Notes: a model not told the origin generated them from the sequence alone. A stretch of DNA of 64,000 nt from Pseudomonas sp. WS 5079 (GCF_012985465.1 NZ_JAAQWN010000003.1:248001-312000), one strand, 5' to 3'; positions 1 through 10,598 are shown, counted from the stretch's first letter. A program made the numbers and translations.

Positions 1-398
1 CCTACACCAACTTCCGCCCAGGCACCGGCCCGGCGCTGGATGCAGCGGTGCTGTCGAGCTACAAGCGTGGCGAACCGATCCTGTTCTACTACTGGTCGCC
101 GACGCCACTGATGGGCCAGGTGGACCTGGTCAAGCTCGACGAAAAACCCGGCGTGGATAAAAGCGTGACCATCAAGGTCGGCCTGTCCAAGACGTTCCAC
201 GAGCAGGCCCCGGAACTGGTGGCGGTGCTGGAGAAGGTCAACCTGCCGATCGACCTGCTCAACCAGAACCTGGCGCGCATGAGCAAAGAGCGGATTGATT
301 CGTCGAAGCTGGCGAAGATTTTCCTCAAGGAGCACCCGGAGGTCTGGCACGCCTGGGTCAGTGAAGACGCAGCCAAGAAAATAGACGCGGCCTTGTAG
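1..398 (+). CDS. hutX: HutX, histidine ABC transporter substrate-binding protein (3' part only)
   Basis: The 5' end lies outside the window; the reading frame starts at base 3 and gives the last 131 residues. It looks like the C-terminal lobe of a glycine-betaine/proline-type (OpuAC family) periplasmic binding protein, with segments such as FYYWSPTPLM and a C-terminal helical end. Known family role: capture of the ligand in the periplasm and delivery to the membrane permease. The next genes are the matching permease and ATPase (hutW, hutV), followed by hut catabolic genes, so histidine or a close derivative is the likely ligand. The ligand is inferred from context, since the ligand-binding N-terminal lobe is not visible. 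Confidence 0.82.
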   Translation, partial: YTNFRPGTGPALDAAVLSSYKRGEPILFYYWSPTPLMGQVDLVKLDEKPGVDKSVTIKVGLSKTFHEQAPELVAVLEKVNLPIDLLNQNLARMSKERIDSSKLAKIFLKEHPEVWHAWVSEDAAKKIDAAL

Positions 399-469
399 GC
401 ACAGTGCTCCCGGCTACCCTGAACAGGCAGCCGGACACCGGCCACACTCCACTGGATCGAGAGCACGTT

Positions 470-1321
470 ATGTTTCCTGAGAGTTTTACGTTTTCCATCG
501 CCGACTGGGTCAACGGTTGGGTCGATGGGTTGGTGACCAACTACGGCGATGTGTTCCGGCAGATTTCCGACACCTTGCTGTGGGCTATCGTCAACCTGGA
601 AGGCCTGCTGCGCGCGGCGCCCTGGTGGCTGATGCTGGCGATAGTCGGCGGCGTTGCCTGGCACGCCACCCGCAAGGTGCTGACCACGGCGGTGATCGTC
701 GGCCTGCTGTTCCTGGTGGGCGCGGTCGGCCTGTGGGACAAGCTGATGCAAACCCTGGCGCTGATGATGGTGGCCACGGTGATCTCGGTGCTGATCGGCA
801 TTCCCCTGGGCATCCTCTCGGCGCGCAGCAATCGCCTGCGCTCGGTGCTGATGCCGCTGCTGGATATCATGCAGACCATGCCCAGCTTCGTGTACCTGAT
901 CCCGGTATTGATGCTGTTTGGCCTGGGCAAGGTGCCGGCGATTTTCGCCACGGTGATCTACGCCGCGCCGCCATTGATTCGCCTGACCGACCTGGGCATT
1001 CGCCAGGTGGATCGGGAAGTGATGGAAGCCATCAATGCCTTTGGCGCCAACCGCTGGCAGCAGCTGTTTGGCGTGCAACTGCCGCTGGCCCTGCCGAGCA
1101 TCATGGCCGGGATCAACCAGACCACCATGATGGCCCTGTCGATGGTGGTGATCGCCTCGATGATCGGCGCCCGTGGTTTGGGTGAAGACGTACTGGTGGG
1201 CATCCAGACCCTTAACGTCGGGCGCGGCCTGGAGGCTGGCCTGGCGATTGTGATTCTCGCAGTGGTCATCGACCGCATTACCCAGGCCTATGGTCGTCCA
1301 CGGCATGAGGCGAGCAAATGA
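470..1321 (+). CDS. hutW: HutW, histidine ABC transporter permease
   Basis: Inner-membrane permease of the ProW/OpuAB type, 283 residues, with about six hydrophobic segments and a cytoplasmic loop in which residues such as [20 protein letters not shown] match the EAA coupling motif that contacts the ATPase. The ATG at 470 is preferred over an upstream in-frame start at 404 because the protein then begins [13 protein letters not shown], as relatives do, and the extra 22 residues look like intergenic sequence. It lies 71 bases after hutX, and its stop overlaps the hutV start (ATGA at 1318-1321), indicating translational coupling. Function as part of a histidine uptake system is inferred from the operon. 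Confidence 0.9.
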   Translation: MFPESFTFSIADWVNGWVDGLVTNYGDVFRQISDTLLWAIVNLEGLLRAAPWWLMLAIVGGVAWHATRKVLTTAVIVGLLFLVGAVGLWDKLMQTLALMMVATVISVLIGIPLGILSARSNRLRSVLMPLLDIMQTMPSFVYLIPVLMLFGLGKVPAIFATVIYAAPPLIRLTDLGIRQVDREVMEAINAFGANRWQQLFGVQLPLALPSIMAGINQTTMMALSMVVIASMIGARGLGEDVLVGIQTLNVGRGLEAGLAIVILAVVIDRITQAYGRPRHEASK

Positions 1322-2142
1322 CTATTGTCAGCAAGATCGAAGTTAAAAACGTATTCAAGATTTTCGGCGCCCGTGACAAGGAAGCCCTGGCGCTGATTGG
1401 CCAGGGCCAGACCAAGGACCAGGTGCTGGCGCAGACCGGTTGCGTGGTGGGGGTCAATGACCTGTCCCTGAGCATCGGCACCGGCGAGATCTTTGTGATC
1501 ATGGGCCTGTCGGGTTCCGGTAAGTCCACCCTGGTGCGCCACTTCAACCGCCTGATCGACCCCACCAGCGGCGCGATCCTGGTGGACGGCGAAGACATTC
1601 TGCAACTGGATATGGACGCCTTGCGCCAGTTCCGTCGGCACAAGATCAGCATGGTGTTCCAGAGCTTCGGCCTGCTGCCGCACAAGAGCGTGCTGGACAA
1701 CGTGGCCTATGGCCTGAAAGTGCGCGGCGAAACCAAGCAAGTGTGCACCGAGCGTGCCTTGCACTGGATCGCAACCGTGGGTTTGAAGGGGTATGAAAAC
1801 AAATACCCGCACCAGTTGTCGGGCGGCATGCGCCAACGGGTGGGCCTGGCCCGGGCCCTGGCGGCTGACACCGACATCATCCTGATGGACGAAGCGTTCA
1901 GTGCCCTCGACCCGCTGATCCGCGCCGAGATGCAGGACCAGTTGCTGGAACTGCAAAAGACCCTGCACAAGACCATCGTGTTTATCACCCACGACCTGGA
2001 CGAGGCCGTGCGCATCGGCAATCGCATCGCGATCCTCAAGGACGGCAAGCTGATCCAGGTCGGCACGCCCCGGGAGATCTTGCATTCGCCGGCCGATGAG
2101 TACGTGGACCGGTTTGTTCAGCGGCGGGCGGCGGTGGTCTGA
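1318..2142 (+). CDS. hutV: HutV, histidine ABC transporter ATP-binding protein
   Basis: ABC ATPase of 274 residues. Walker [10 protein letters not shown] is at about residues 63-71, the signature [15 protein letters not shown] is in the middle, and Walker B is [12 protein letters not shown] followed by an H-loop ITHD. It resembles ProV/OpuAA but lacks the C-terminal CBS pair that gives the ~400-residue glycine-betaine ATPases osmotic gating, which fits a nutrient transporter. It overlaps hutW by four bases. A REPIN lies between its stop and hutH1, so this gene may mark a step in expression within the operon. Confidence 0.92.
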   Translation: MTIVSKIEVKNVFKIFGARDKEALALIGQGQTKDQVLAQTGCVVGVNDLSLSIGTGEIFVIMGLSGSGKSTLVRHFNRLIDPTSGAILVDGEDILQLDMDALRQFRRHKISMVFQSFGLLPHKSVLDNVAYGLKVRGETKQVCTERALHWIATVGLKGYENKYPHQLSGGMRQRVGLARALAADTDIILMDEAFSALDPLIRAEMQDQLLELQKTLHKTIVFITHDLDEAVRIGNRIAILKDGKLIQVGTPREILHSPADEYVDRFVQRRAAVV

Positions 2143-2167
2143 GCCGAGCCTTGTGGTGAATTGGCAG

Positions 2168-2250
2168 GCCTCATCGCAGGCAAGCCAGCTCCCACATTTG
2201 AATGCATTCACAAATCAAAATGTGGGAGCGGGCTTGCCCGCGATGAGGCC
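2168..2250. repeat. REPIN (inverted REP pair) between hutV and hutH1
   Basis: Two REP copies in opposite orientation. The left copy reads, on the minus strand, TGTGGGAGCTGGCTTGCC; the right copy on the plus strand reads TGTGGGAGCGGGCTTGCC. They can form a long hairpin. The spacer contains the palindrome TGAATGCATTCA. It sits inside an operon, so it may affect mRNA stability between the transporter and catabolic genes. Confidence 0.9.
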
Positions 2251-2284
2251 GGCAAGGCCGCAAAAAATTCCAGAAGGTATGAAG

Positions 2285-3808
2285 ATGTCCCAGGCTAAAA
2301 AAATCGTCATCGCCGACACCCCCCTGCACTGGCAGGACGTGGTCGCTGTCGCGCGCTTCGGCGCCGAGCTTGCGCTGTCGGGCCAGGCCTGGGCGCGCAT
2401 CGACAATGCCCAGTCCATCGTGCAGCGCATCGTCACCGGCGGCGAGCGCGCCTATGGTGTCAACACCGGCCTGGGCGCGTTGTGCAATGTGTCGCTCAAG
2501 GGCGAGCAACTGAGCCAGCTGTCGCGCAATACCTTGCTCAGCCACGCCTGCGGTGTCGGTGCACCGCTTACCGATGAGCAGACTCGCGCCATCATCTGCG
2601 CCGCCATCCTCAACTACAGCCAGGGCAAGTCCGGCCTGCATCCGCAGGTGGTGCATTCGCTGCTGGCGCTGCTCAACCATGGCATTACCCCGCAGGTGCC
2701 GTCCCAGGGTTCGGTGGGCTACCTGACCCACATGGCCCATATCGGCATTGCCTTGCTGGGTGTGGGAAATGTCAGCTATCGCGGCCAGATCGTTACCGCC
2801 CAGGCCGCCTTGGCCGCCGAAGGCCTGCAGCCGGTGGTGCTCGGCGCCAAGGACGGCCTGTGCCTGGTCAATGGCACGCCGTGCATGAGTGGCCTGAGCT
2901 GCCTGGCCCTGGCCGATGCCCACCATTTGCTGCAATGGGCCGATGTGATCGGTGCCATGAGCTTTGAAGCGCAGCGCGGGCAGATCGATGCGTTCGACGA
3001 GCAGATCATTGCCCTCAAGCCACACCCTGGCATGCAGCAGGTCGGCAGCAACCTGCGGGCTTTGCTCGCGGGCAGCGAGGTGATTGCCGCCAGCCGGGGC
3101 ATTCGTACCCAGGACGCGCTGAGCATCCGTTCGATCCCCCAGGTCCACGGCGCCGCCCGCGATCAACTGGAGCACGCCACCCGCCAGATTGAAACCGAAC
3201 TCAACGGCGCCACCGACAACCCGTTACTGCTCGGCACGCCAGACAACTACCGCGTGGTGTCCCAGGCCAACCCCCACGGGCAGTCCGTGGCACTGGCGGC
3301 GGATATGCTGGCCATCGCCATGGCGGAAATCGGTTCCATCGCCGAGCGCCGCCTGGACCGCCTGATCAACCCTCACGTCAGCGGTTTGCCGGCGTTCCTG
3401 GTGAGCAACCCGGGGGTCAACTCGGGGATGATGATCGTGCAGTACGTCGCCGCTTCCCTCTGTGGGCAGAATCGTCAACTGGCGCAGCCGGCGGTGCTCG
3501 ACAATTTCGTCACCTCGGGCCTGCAGGAAGACCACCTGAGCATGGGCACCAACGCTGCGCTCAAGCTGCATTCGGTGCTGGCAAACGTCACCCAGATCCT
3601 CGCCATCGAATACCTGCTGGCGGCCCAGGCCTTTGAGTTCCTCAAGCACCAAGGCTTCGGCGCCGGCACCCACGTGGCTTGGCGCCTGCTGCGCGAGCAC
3701 GTCCCGGCCTATGAGCAGGACCGCTGGTTGGCACCGGATATCGCGACCACCGCAAAGCTGCTCAACACCCCTGATTTGCTGAACCACGTTTTACCGAATT
3801 TGCACTGA
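2285..3808 (+). CDS. hutH1: HutH1, MIO-less histidine ammonia-lyase homologue (probable pseudoenzyme)
   Basis: 507-residue member of the aromatic amino acid lyase family, full length and uninterrupted. The ATG at 2285 is chosen because AGAAGG ends 7 bases upstream; the in-frame ATG at 2279 is too close. Several active-site positions are kept: Tyr57 in YGVNTG, His87 in SHACG, Asn196 in NGT and Glu in QEDHLSM. However, the sequence runs [12 protein letters not shown] (142 onward), whereas HutH2 has [15 protein letters not shown]. Aligned, exactly the Ala-Ser-Gly that cyclises into the MIO electrophile is missing, and the catalytic Tyr (QDPYSLR in HutH2) is Leu279 (QDALSIR). Ammonia-lyase activity by the known mechanism is therefore unlikely. 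I recall genetic work in P. fluorescens SBW25 describing one of two hutH copies as non-functional. A structural or regulatory role in the histidase tetramer is possible but is only inference. Confidence 0.88.
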   Translation: MSQAKKIVIADTPLHWQDVVAVARFGAELALSGQAWARIDNAQSIVQRIVTGGERAYGVNTGLGALCNVSLKGEQLSQLSRNTLLSHACGVGAPLTDEQTRAIICAAILNYSQGKSGLHPQVVHSLLALLNHGITPQVPSQGSVGYLTHMAHIGIALLGVGNVSYRGQIVTAQAALAAEGLQPVVLGAKDGLCLVNGTPCMSGLSCLALADAHHLLQWADVIGAMSFEAQRGQIDAFDEQIIALKPHPGMQQVGSNLRALLAGSEVIAASRGIRTQDALSIRSIPQVHGAARDQLEHATRQIETELNGATDNPLLLGTPDNYRVVSQANPHGQSVALAADMLAIAMAEIGSIAERRLDRLINPHVSGLPAFLVSNPGVNSGMMIVQYVAASLCGQNRQLAQPAVLDNFVTSGLQEDHLSMGTNAALKLHSVLANVTQILAIEYLLAAQAFEFLKHQGFGAGTHVAWRLLREHVPAYEQDRWLAPDIATTAKLLNTPDLLNHVLPNLH

Positions 3809-3833
3809 ACCCTATTTCAAAAGGAGCATGAAT

Positions 3834-5366
3834 GTGACTGCGCTAAATCTGATTCCAGGCCAACTGACCCTTGCCCAACTGCGGGCCATCTACCAGCAGC
3901 CGGTAACCCTCAGCCTGGATGACAGCGCCTCGGCGCAGATCGAAGCCAGTGTGGCCTGTGTCGAGCAGATTCTCGCCGAGAACCGCACCGCCTACGGCAT
4001 CAACACCGGTTTCGGCCTGCTGGCCTCGACCCGTATCGCCAGCGAAGACCTGGAAAACCTCCAGCGTTCCCTGGTGTTGTCCCACGCGGCCGGCGTTGGC
4101 GAGCCGATCAGCGATGCGCTGGTGCGTTTGGTGATGGTGCTCAAGGTCAACAGCCTGAGCCGGGGTTTTTCCGGGATTCGCCGCCAGGTAATCGATGCGC
4201 TGATCGCCCTGATCAACGCCGAGGTCTACCCGCATATCCCGCTCAAGGGCTCGGTCGGTGCTTCCGGAGACTTGGCGCCGCTGGCCCATATGTCCCTGGT
4301 GCTGCTGGGCGAAGGCAAGGCCCGTTACAAAGGCGAGTGGCTGGAGGCGACCGAAGCGCTGAAAGTCGCCGGCCTTGTGCCCCTGACCCTGGCCGCCAAG
4401 GAAGGCCTGGCGCTGCTCAACGGCACCCAGGTCTCCACCGCTTACGCCTTGCGCGGTTTGTTTGAAGGCGAAGATCTGTTCGCCGCTGCTATCGCCTGTG
4501 GCGGCCTGACCGTGGAAGCGGTGCTGGGCTCGCGCTCGCCGTTCGACGCGCGCATTCATGCGGCCCGTGGCCAGCGTGGGCAGATTGACTCGGCCGCCGC
4601 TTATCGCGACCTGCTCGGCGACAGCAGCCAGGTGTCCCAGTCCCACCAGAACTGCGACAAGGTGCAAGACCCGTACTCCCTGCGTTGCCAGCCGCAAGTC
4701 ATGGGCGCCTGCCTGACCCAGTTCCGCCAGGCGGCAGAGGTGTTGGTGGTCGAAGCCAACGCCGTATCCGATAACCCGCTGGTGTTCGCCGCCGAAGGCG
4801 ATGTGATTTCCGGCGGTAACTTCCACGCCGAACCGGTGGCGATGGCCGCCGACAACATGGCCCTGGCCATCGCTGAAATCGGCTCCCTGAGCGAGCGCCG
4901 CATCTCGCTGATGATGGACAAGCACATGTCGCAATTGCCGCCGTTCCTGGTGGGCAATGGCGGGGTCAACTCCGGCTTCATGATCGCCCAGGTGACGGCG
5001 GCGGCGTTGGCCAGCGAGAACAAGGCGTTGTCCCATCCCCATAGCGTCGACAGCCTGCCGACGTCGGCCAACCAGGAGGACCACGTGTCGATGGCGCCGG
5101 CTGCCGGCAAGCGCCTGTGGGAAATGGCCGAAAACACCCGTGGGGTTCTCGCAGTGGAATGGCTGGCCGCCTGCCAGGGCCTGGACCTGCGCGATGGCCT
5201 GAAAACCTCACCCAAGCTGGAAAAGGCCCGTGGGATCCTGCGCGCCAAAGTGGGCTTCTACGACAAGGACCGCTTCTTCGCCCCGGACATCAACGCTGCC
5301 AGCGAGCTGTTGGCCAGCCGCTGCCTGAACGAATTGGTGCCGGCCAAGCTGCTGCCAAGTCTCTAA
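3834..5366 (+). CDS. hutH2: HutH2, histidine ammonia-lyase (histidase)
   Basis: Catalyses L-histidine to trans-urocanate plus ammonia, the first step of histidine catabolism, in the cytoplasm. The 510-residue product carries the MIO-forming triad Ala143-Ser144-Gly145 in [12 protein letters not shown], together with Tyr54 (YGINTGFG), His84, Asn196, Tyr281 and Arg284 (QDPYSLR) and the Glu in NQEDHVSM. All expected active-site residues are present, so this is the working histidase of the operon. Start: AAGGAG at 3821-3826 is one base from ATG 3828 but seven bases from the in-frame GTG at 3834, which also gives the family-typical length; I take the GTG. It follows hutH1 after a 25-base gap. Confidence 0.95.
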   Translation: MTALNLIPGQLTLAQLRAIYQQPVTLSLDDSASAQIEASVACVEQILAENRTAYGINTGFGLLASTRIASEDLENLQRSLVLSHAAGVGEPISDALVRLVMVLKVNSLSRGFSGIRRQVIDALIALINAEVYPHIPLKGSVGASGDLAPLAHMSLVLLGEGKARYKGEWLEATEALKVAGLVPLTLAAKEGLALLNGTQVSTAYALRGLFEGEDLFAAAIACGGLTVEAVLGSRSPFDARIHAARGQRGQIDSAAAYRDLLGDSSQVSQSHQNCDKVQDPYSLRCQPQVMGACLTQFRQAAEVLVVEANAVSDNPLVFAAEGDVISGGNFHAEPVAMAADNMALAIAEIGSLSERRISLMMDKHMSQLPPFLVGNGGVNSGFMIAQVTAAALASENKALSHPHSVDSLPTSANQEDHVSMAPAAGKRLWEMAENTRGVLAVEWLAACQGLDLRDGLKTSPKLEKARGILRAKVGFYDKDRFFAPDINAASELLASRCLNELVPAKLLPSL

Positions 5367-5383
5367 GCACCACCCCGATCCCG

Positions 5384-5421
5384 TGTGGGAGCTGTCTCGC
5401 CAAGGCTCGACAGCTCCCACA
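5384..5421. repeat. Intra-operon hairpin between hutH2 and hutT
   Basis: Perfect 13-bp inverted repeat: TGTGGGAGCTGTC at 5384-5396 and GACAGCTCCCACA at 5409-5421, separated by 12 bases. It starts like a REP element (TGTGGGAGC) but lacks the usual GGGCTTGCC core, so it may be a different REP subfamily. There is no T-tract, so it is not a classical terminator. It could stabilise or punctuate the hut message. Confidence 0.8.
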
Positions 5422-5476
5422 GGTGATCGCCCATAGGTTCGGATTCTCTCTGGATAACAATAATTAGGGACGAGAA

Positions 5477-6886
5477 ATGCACCAGCAAGCACAAGGTCTC
5501 AAACGCGGGCTGACCGCCCGCCATATTCGCTTCATGGCACTGGGGTCGGCGATCGGCACCGGGCTGTTCTACGGCTCCGCCTCGGCCATCCAGATGGCTG
5601 GCCCGGCGGTGTTGCTGGCCTACCTGATCGGTGGCGCTGCCGTGTTCATGGTGATGCGCGCCCTCGGAGAAATGGCCGTGCACAATCCGGTGTCCGGTTC
5701 GTTCGGCCAATACGCCAGCACTTACCTGGGCCCGATGGCCGGTTTTATTCTCGGCTGGACCTACGCCTTCGAGATGATCATCGTCTGCCTGGCAGACGTC
5801 ACCGCCTTTGGCATCTACATGGGCTTCTGGTTTCCCGAAGTCGCACGCTGGGTCTGGGTGCTCGGCATCGTCCTGCTGATCGGCGGGCTGAACCTGTGCA
5901 ACGTCAAGGTATTTGGCGAAATGGAGTTCTGGCTGTCACTGCTCAAGGTCGGCGCGATTGTCGCAATGATCCTCGGCGGGTTCGGCATCATGCTGTTCGG
6001 CGTGCATTCGGCCGGCGAAGCCCCGGCCACCGGGTTGAGCAACCTCTGGGCCCATGGTGGCTTCATGCCCAATGGCGTGGGCGGGCTGATCGCCTCGTTT
6101 GCGGTGGTGATGTTTGCCTTTGGCGGCATCGAAATCATCGGCATCACCGCCGGTGAAGCCAAGGACCCGCAGCGGGTGATCCCCAAGGCGATCAACGCGG
6201 TGCCGCTGCGCATCCTGCTGTTCTACGTGCTGACCCTGTTTGTGCTGATGGCCATCTACCCATGGCCGCAGATCGGCAGCCAGGGCAGCCCATTCGTGCA
6301 GATCTTCAGCAACCTGGGGATTGGCTCGGCGGCGACCATCCTCAATATCGTGGTGATCTCGGCGGCCGTCTCGGCCATCAACAGTGACATCTTCGGCGCC
6401 GGCCGCATGATGTACGGCCTGGCCCAGCAAGGGCAGGCGCCCAAGGGCTTTGCGCAACTGTCGCGCCACGGTGTGCCATGGATGACCGTGGTGGTGATGG
6501 GCGCGGCGCTGCTGGGCGGTGTGGTGTTGAACTACCTGATCCCGGAAAACGTGTTCCTGGTGATTGCCTCGATTGCCACCTTCGCTACCGTGTGGGTATG
6601 GCTGATGATCCTGGTCACGCAGGTGGCAATGCGCCGCTCGATGACCCGGGAGCAGATCGCCGAACTGAAATTCCCGGTACCGTTCTGGCCCTATGCGCCG
6701 GCGGCGGCCATTGTGTTCATGCTGTTTATTTTTGGCGTGCTGGGCTACTTCCCGGACACCCAGGCCGCGCTGCTGGTAGGCGCCGTATGGATCGTGTTGC
6801 TGGTCCTCGCCTACCTGCTGTGGGTCAAGCCCGCAGCCGGGCAAGCGGCCAAGGTCAATTACGACCCGGCTTTGTCTCACCGATAA
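5477..6886 (+). CDS. hutT: HutT, histidine permease (APC superfamily, AAT family)
   Basis: 469-residue inner-membrane amino-acid/proton symporter with about twelve hydrophobic segments. The N-terminal motif [12 protein letters not shown] (about residues 23-34) and the following [12 protein letters not shown] are typical of the amino-acid transporter family that includes ProY, AroP and HisP-like permeases. ATG at 5477 follows AGGGACGAG. It sits between the histidase and imidazolonepropionase genes, a position that in fluorescent pseudomonads is occupied by the histidine-specific permease sometimes called HutTh, distinct from a urocanate permease elsewhere in the operon. Substrate assignment rests on position; the family itself is clear. 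Confidence 0.88.
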   Translation: MHQQAQGLKRGLTARHIRFMALGSAIGTGLFYGSASAIQMAGPAVLLAYLIGGAAVFMVMRALGEMAVHNPVSGSFGQYASTYLGPMAGFILGWTYAFEMIIVCLADVTAFGIYMGFWFPEVARWVWVLGIVLLIGGLNLCNVKVFGEMEFWLSLLKVGAIVAMILGGFGIMLFGVHSAGEAPATGLSNLWAHGGFMPNGVGGLIASFAVVMFAFGGIEIIGITAGEAKDPQRVIPKAINAVPLRILLFYVLTLFVLMAIYPWPQIGSQGSPFVQIFSNLGIGSAATILNIVVISAAVSAINSDIFGAGRMMYGLAQQGQAPKGFAQLSRHGVPWMTVVVMGAALLGGVVLNYLIPENVFLVIASIATFATVWVWLMILVTQVAMRRSMTREQIAELKFPVPFWPYAPAAAIVFMLFIFGVLGYFPDTQAALLVGAVWIVLLVLAYLLWVKPAAGQAAKVNYDPALSHR

Positions 6887-6901
6887 CTTAGGGAGGCGTT
6901 G

Positions 6902-8107
6902 ATGAAAACGCTTTGGCAACACTGCCACATCGCAACCATGGCCCGGGGCGAGTACTCGATCATCGAGGATGGCGCCATGGTCACGGCCGGTTCGCTGATC
7001 GAGTGGATCGGCCCCCGTGCCGAGCTGCCGCCTGGCGACTACGGGCAGACCCATGACTTGCAAGGGGCGTGGGTCACGCCGGGGCTGATCGACTGCCATA
7101 CCCACACGGTATTTGGCGGCAACCGCAGCGGCGAATTCGAGCAGCGCCTGCAAGGCGTGAGCTACGCCGAGATCGCGGTGGCCGGCGGCGGTATCGCCAG
7201 CACCGTGCGCGCCACTCGCGCAGCGAGCGAAGACGAGCTGTTCGACAGCAGCCGCAAGCGCCTGCGCAGTTTGCTGCGTGACGGCGTGACCACGGTAGAG
7301 ATCAAGTCCGGCTACGGCCTGGACCTGGCCAACGAACGCAAGATGCTGCGGGTGGCCCGGCGCCTGGGGCAGGAGTTGCCGGTCAGCGTACGCGCCACGT
7401 GCCTGGCGGCCCATGCGTTGCCGCCGGAGTACAAGGATCGCGCCGACGACTACATCGAGCACATCTGCAACGAGATGCTGCCGGCCCTGGCGGCAGAAGG
7501 GTTGGTGGATGCGGTGGATGCGTTCTGTGAATACCTGGCGTTTTCCACCGAGCAGGTAGAGCGCGTGTTCAAAGTCGCGCAGCGCTTGGGCTTGCCGGTA
7601 AAACTGCATGCCGAGCAACTGTCGTCGCTGCACGGCTCCAGCCTGGCGGCGCGGTATCAGGCGCTGTCGGCGGACCACCTGGAGTTCATGACCGAAGAAG
7701 ACGCCATCGCCATGGCCGCTGCCGGCACCGTCGCCGTGTTGCTGCCGGGGGCGTTCTACTTTTTGCGCGAAACCCAGTTGCCGCCGATGGATGCCTTGCG
7801 CAAGCACGGGGTGAAGATCGCCATCGCCAGCGACCTCAACCCCGGCACCTCGCCGGCCTTGTCCGTGCGGCTGATGCTGAACATGGCCTGCACCCTGTTT
7901 CGTATGACCCCGGAAGAAGCCCTGGCCGGCGCCACCCGACATGCCGCCACGGCACTGGGCATGGGCGACACCCACGGCTCGCTGGAAGTGGGCAAGGTCG
8001 CGGATTTTGTCGCCTGGCAGATCGATCGCCCCGCCGACCTGGCCTACTGGCTGGGCGGCGAGCTGGATAAACGCGTCGTGCGCCATGGCGTCGACGTCGA
8101 TGTGTAA
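6902..8107 (+). CDS. hutI: HutI, imidazolonepropionase
   Basis: Metal-dependent amidohydrolase of 401 residues converting 4-imidazolone-5-propionate to N-formimino-L-glutamate, the third step of the pathway. The metal ligands of the family are visible: His66 and His68 in CHTHTVFGG, His236 in KLHAEQ and Asp311 in ASDLNPGT. The ATG at 6902 lies five bases after GGGAGG (6891-6896), which decides against the adjacent TTG at 6899. It lies 15 bases after hutT and 29 bases before hutG, in one operon. Confidence 0.96.
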   Translation: MKTLWQHCHIATMARGEYSIIEDGAMVTAGSLIEWIGPRAELPPGDYGQTHDLQGAWVTPGLIDCHTHTVFGGNRSGEFEQRLQGVSYAEIAVAGGGIASTVRATRAASEDELFDSSRKRLRSLLRDGVTTVEIKSGYGLDLANERKMLRVARRLGQELPVSVRATCLAAHALPPEYKDRADDYIEHICNEMLPALAAEGLVDAVDAFCEYLAFSTEQVERVFKVAQRLGLPVKLHAEQLSSLHGSSLAARYQALSADHLEFMTEEDAIAMAAAGTVAVLLPGAFYFLRETQLPPMDALRKHGVKIAIASDLNPGTSPALSVRLMLNMACTLFRMTPEEALAGATRHAATALGMGDTHGSLEVGKVADFVAWQIDRPADLAYWLGGELDKRVVRHGVDVDV

Positions 8108-8136
8108 GGCTGCCTTTGTGAGTAAGGAGTACTGCT

Positions 8137-8937
8137 GTGGATAAGGTTCTGAACTTCAAACAAGGCCGTGTGCCGCTGCTGATCAGCATGCCCCATGCCG
8201 GCCTGCATCTGACGCCTGCGGTTGCAGCGGGCCTGATCCCCGAGGCGCAAAGCCTGCCGGATACCGACTGGCATATCCCCACGCTGTACGACTTTGCCCA
8301 GGAACTGGGGGCCAGCACCCTGGCGGCCGAGTATTCGCGGTTTGTCATCGACCTGAACCGGCCGTCTGACGATAAGCCGTTGTATGTCGGCGCGACCACC
8401 GGCCTGTTTCCCGCGACGCTGTTTGATGGCGTGCCGTTGTTTATCGAAGGCAAGGAGCCGTCGAAGGCGGAGCGGGCGACCTACCTGGAGCAGATCTGGA
8501 CGCCTTATCACCAGACCCTGCAACAGGAACTGGCACGGCTCAAGGCTGAATTTGGCTACGCGTTGCTGTTCGACGCCCACTCGATCCGCTCGGTGATCCC
8601 CCACCTGTTCGACGGCAAGTTGCCGGACTTCAACCTCGGCACCTTCAATGGCGCCGCCTGCGACCCCGAGTTGGCCAGCCAGCTGCAAGCCATCTGTGCG
8701 GCGCATCCGCAGTACAGCCATGTGCTGAACGGGCGCTTCAAGGGCGGGCATATCACCCGGCACTACGGCAACCCGGCGCAGGATATTCATGCGGTGCAGC
8801 TGGAGTTGGGGCAGTGCACGTATATGGAGGAGTTTGAGCCGTTCAGGTATCGGCAGGATCTGGCCGAACCGACGCGGGTGGTGTTGAGGCAGTTGCTGCA
8901 AGGGCTATTGGCCTGGGGCCAGAAGCACTACACCTGA
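8137..8937 (+). CDS. hutG: HutG, N-formylglutamate deformylase
   Basis: 266-residue member of the N-formylglutamate amidohydrolase family (PF05013). It hydrolyses N-formyl-L-glutamate to glutamate and formate, ending the five-step hut route in which HutF deiminates formiminoglutamate. The start is GTG at 8137, seven bases after AAGGAG. Conserved His and Asp/Glu segments include SMPHAGL near the N-terminus, FDAHSIRS in the middle and GGHITRHYG toward the C-terminus. It is the last gene of the operon; a REPIN follows at 8956-9043. Confidence 0.95.
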   Translation: MDKVLNFKQGRVPLLISMPHAGLHLTPAVAAGLIPEAQSLPDTDWHIPTLYDFAQELGASTLAAEYSRFVIDLNRPSDDKPLYVGATTGLFPATLFDGVPLFIEGKEPSKAERATYLEQIWTPYHQTLQQELARLKAEFGYALLFDAHSIRSVIPHLFDGKLPDFNLGTFNGAACDPELASQLQAICAAHPQYSHVLNGRFKGGHITRHYGNPAQDIHAVQLELGQCTYMEEFEPFRYRQDLAEPTRVVLRQLLQGLLAWGQKHYT

Positions 8938-8955
8938 GGCAACGAAGATCAAACG

Positions 8956-9043
8956 GTGGGAGCGGGCTTGCCCGCGACGGCGGTCTGTCAGTTCACGAAT
9001 ATGTCGACTGATACGCCGCTATCGCGAGCAAATCCGCTCCCAC
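8956..9043. repeat. REPIN downstream of hutG
   Basis: Left copy GTGGGAGCGGGCTTGCCCGC from 8956 and an inverted, diverged right copy ending GCTCCCAC at 9043 (core GCGAGCAAATCCGCTCCCAC). It separates the hut operon from the next gene; no independent terminator is obvious, so the hairpin may serve at the 3' end of the hut transcript. Confidence 0.85.
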
Positions 9044-9192
9044 ACGTGGTTGCGTGAACCTTCCTGGCTGATCGCTGACCCAGGTCCAGGCCTTCAAGGA
9101 CATGCTCATTGCACAATTCGGGTTTATGATGCCAGACGGCAAAATAATAGACGTCCCCCCAGGGATGGAACCGACCCCTTACGGAGTGCGCA

Positions 9193-10164
9193 ATGCAGAC
9201 TTTGTACCCGCAGATCAAACCCTACGCCCGGCACGATCTGGCCGTCGATGAAACCCACACGCTGTATGTCGACGAAAGTGGTTCCCCGCAAGGTTTGCCC
9301 GTGGTGTTCATCCACGGTGGCCCCGGCGCCGGTTGTGATGCCAACAGCCGCTGCTATTTCGATCCCAACCTGTACCGCATCGTCACCTTTGACCAGCGTG
9401 GTTGCGGGCGCTCCACGCCACGGGCCAACCTGGAAAACAACACCACCTGGGATCTGGTCGCTGACCTTGAGCGCATTCGCGAGCACTTGGGCATCGAAAA
9501 GTGGGTGCTGTTCGGCGGCTCCTGGGGCTCGACCCTGGCCCTGGCCTATGCGCAAACCCATCCCGAGCGCGTGCATGGCCTGATCGTGCGCGGCATCTTC
9601 CTGGCCCGCCCCCAGGATATCCAGTGGTTCTACCAGGCCGGCGCGAGCCGCCTGTTCCCGGATTACTGGCAGGACTACATCGCGCCCATCCCGCTGGAAG
9701 AACGCGACGACATGATCAGCGCTTATCACAAGCGCCTCACCGGCAACGACCAGATCGCCCAGATGCATGCCGCCAAGGCCTGGTCCACCTGGGAAGGCCG
9801 CATGCTGGGCCTGTGCCCCAGCCCGCAGTTGATCGAACGCTTCTCCGAGCCTCAGCGCGCCTTGTCGATTGCGCGTATCGAGTGCCACTACTTCACCAAC
9901 AACTCGTTCCTGGAGCCCAACCAGCTGATTCGCGACATGCACAAGATCGCCCATCTGCCGGGCATCATCGTCCATGGCCGCTACGATATGATCTGCCCGC
10001 TGGATAATGCCTGGGAGCTGCACCAAGCCTGGCCCAACAGCGAGCTGCAGGTGATCCGCGAGGCGGGCCACGCAGCGTCCGAGCCGGGCATCACCGATGC
10101 ATTGGTGCGTGCCGCGAGCCAGATGGCACGGCGTCTGCTTGATCTGCCCCCTGAAGAAGCATGA
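9193..10164 (+). CDS. pip: Proline iminopeptidase (alpha/beta hydrolase)
   Basis: Cytoplasmic serine peptidase of 323 residues (S33 family) that releases N-terminal proline from peptides. The oxyanion-hole motif HGGPG is at residues 41-45, the nucleophile Ser110 sits in GGSWGS, and the acid and base are in HGRYDMICP and [10 protein letters not shown] near the C-terminus. Length and motif order match Pip of Gram-negative bacteria. Its stop overlaps the start of dtd (ATGA at 10161-10164), so the two genes are translationally coupled, an arrangement seen in other pseudomonads. Confidence 0.94.
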   Translation: MQTLYPQIKPYARHDLAVDETHTLYVDESGSPQGLPVVFIHGGPGAGCDANSRCYFDPNLYRIVTFDQRGCGRSTPRANLENNTTWDLVADLERIREHLGIEKWVLFGGSWGSTLALAYAQTHPERVHGLIVRGIFLARPQDIQWFYQAGASRLFPDYWQDYIAPIPLEERDDMISAYHKRLTGNDQIAQMHAAKAWSTWEGRMLGLCPSPQLIERFSEPQRALSIARIECHYFTNNSFLEPNQLIRDMHKIAHLPGIIVHGRYDMICPLDNAWELHQAWPNSELQVIREAGHAASEPGITDALVRAASQMARRLLDLPPEEA

Positions 10165-10598
10165 AGGGCCTTTTGCAGCGGGTGCGTGGCGCCCGGGTCG
10201 AAGTGGCAGGGCAAGTGGTGGGCGCGATAGACCAGGGTTTGCTGGTACTGGTGGCCGTCGAGCCTTCAGATACAGCGGCCAGTGCCGACAAGCTGTTGCA
10301 TAAGCTGCTTAACTATCGGGTGTTCAGTGACGACGAGGGCAAGATGAACCTGTCGTTGAAGGACGTTGGCGGCGGTTTGCTGCTGGTGTCGCAGTTCACG
10401 CTGGCGGCCGATACCAAGAGCGGCCTGCGGCCCAGCTTCTCCACAGCGGCGCCTCCGGCGCTGGGCGAGGCACTTTTCGAGCACTTGTTGCTACAAGCGC
10501 AACAATTGCATGGCACTGTGGCGTCGGGGCGTTTTGGCGCGGATATGCAGGTGCATTTGGTCAATGACGGGCCGGTCACCTTCCTTTTACAGACCTGA
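10161..10598 (+). CDS. dtd: D-aminoacyl-tRNA deacylase
   Basis: 145-residue DTD family protein that removes D-amino acids (and glycine from tRNA-Ala) from mischarged tRNAs, a translational quality-control role. The two diagnostic active-site motifs are present: SQFTL in [12 protein letters not shown] and the C-terminal NDGPVTFLL (Gly-cisPro). Length is that of the family. ATGA overlap with pip indicates translational coupling. Confidence 0.96.
   Translation: MKGLLQRVRGARVEVAGQVVGAIDQGLLVLVAVEPSDTAASADKLLHKLLNYRVFSDDEGKMNLSLKDVGGGLLLVSQFTLAADTKSGLRPSFSTAAPPALGEALFEHLLLQAQQLHGTVASGRFGADMQVHLVNDGPVTFLLQT

Noticed and set aside
2285..3808. Calling hutH1 a pseudogene
   Set aside because: The frame is complete, has a good ribosome site, normal length and many conserved positions; a catalytically dead but intact protein fits better.
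3828..5366. ATG 3828 as the hutH2 start
   Set aside because: It is only one base from the AAGGAG ribosome site; the in-frame GTG at 3834 has proper spacing and gives the family length. The two differ by only two residues.
5936..8086. A 716-codon minus-strand frame across hutT and hutI
   Set aside because: It spans two well-supported genes and has a His/Gln/Arg-rich translation typical of shadow frames.
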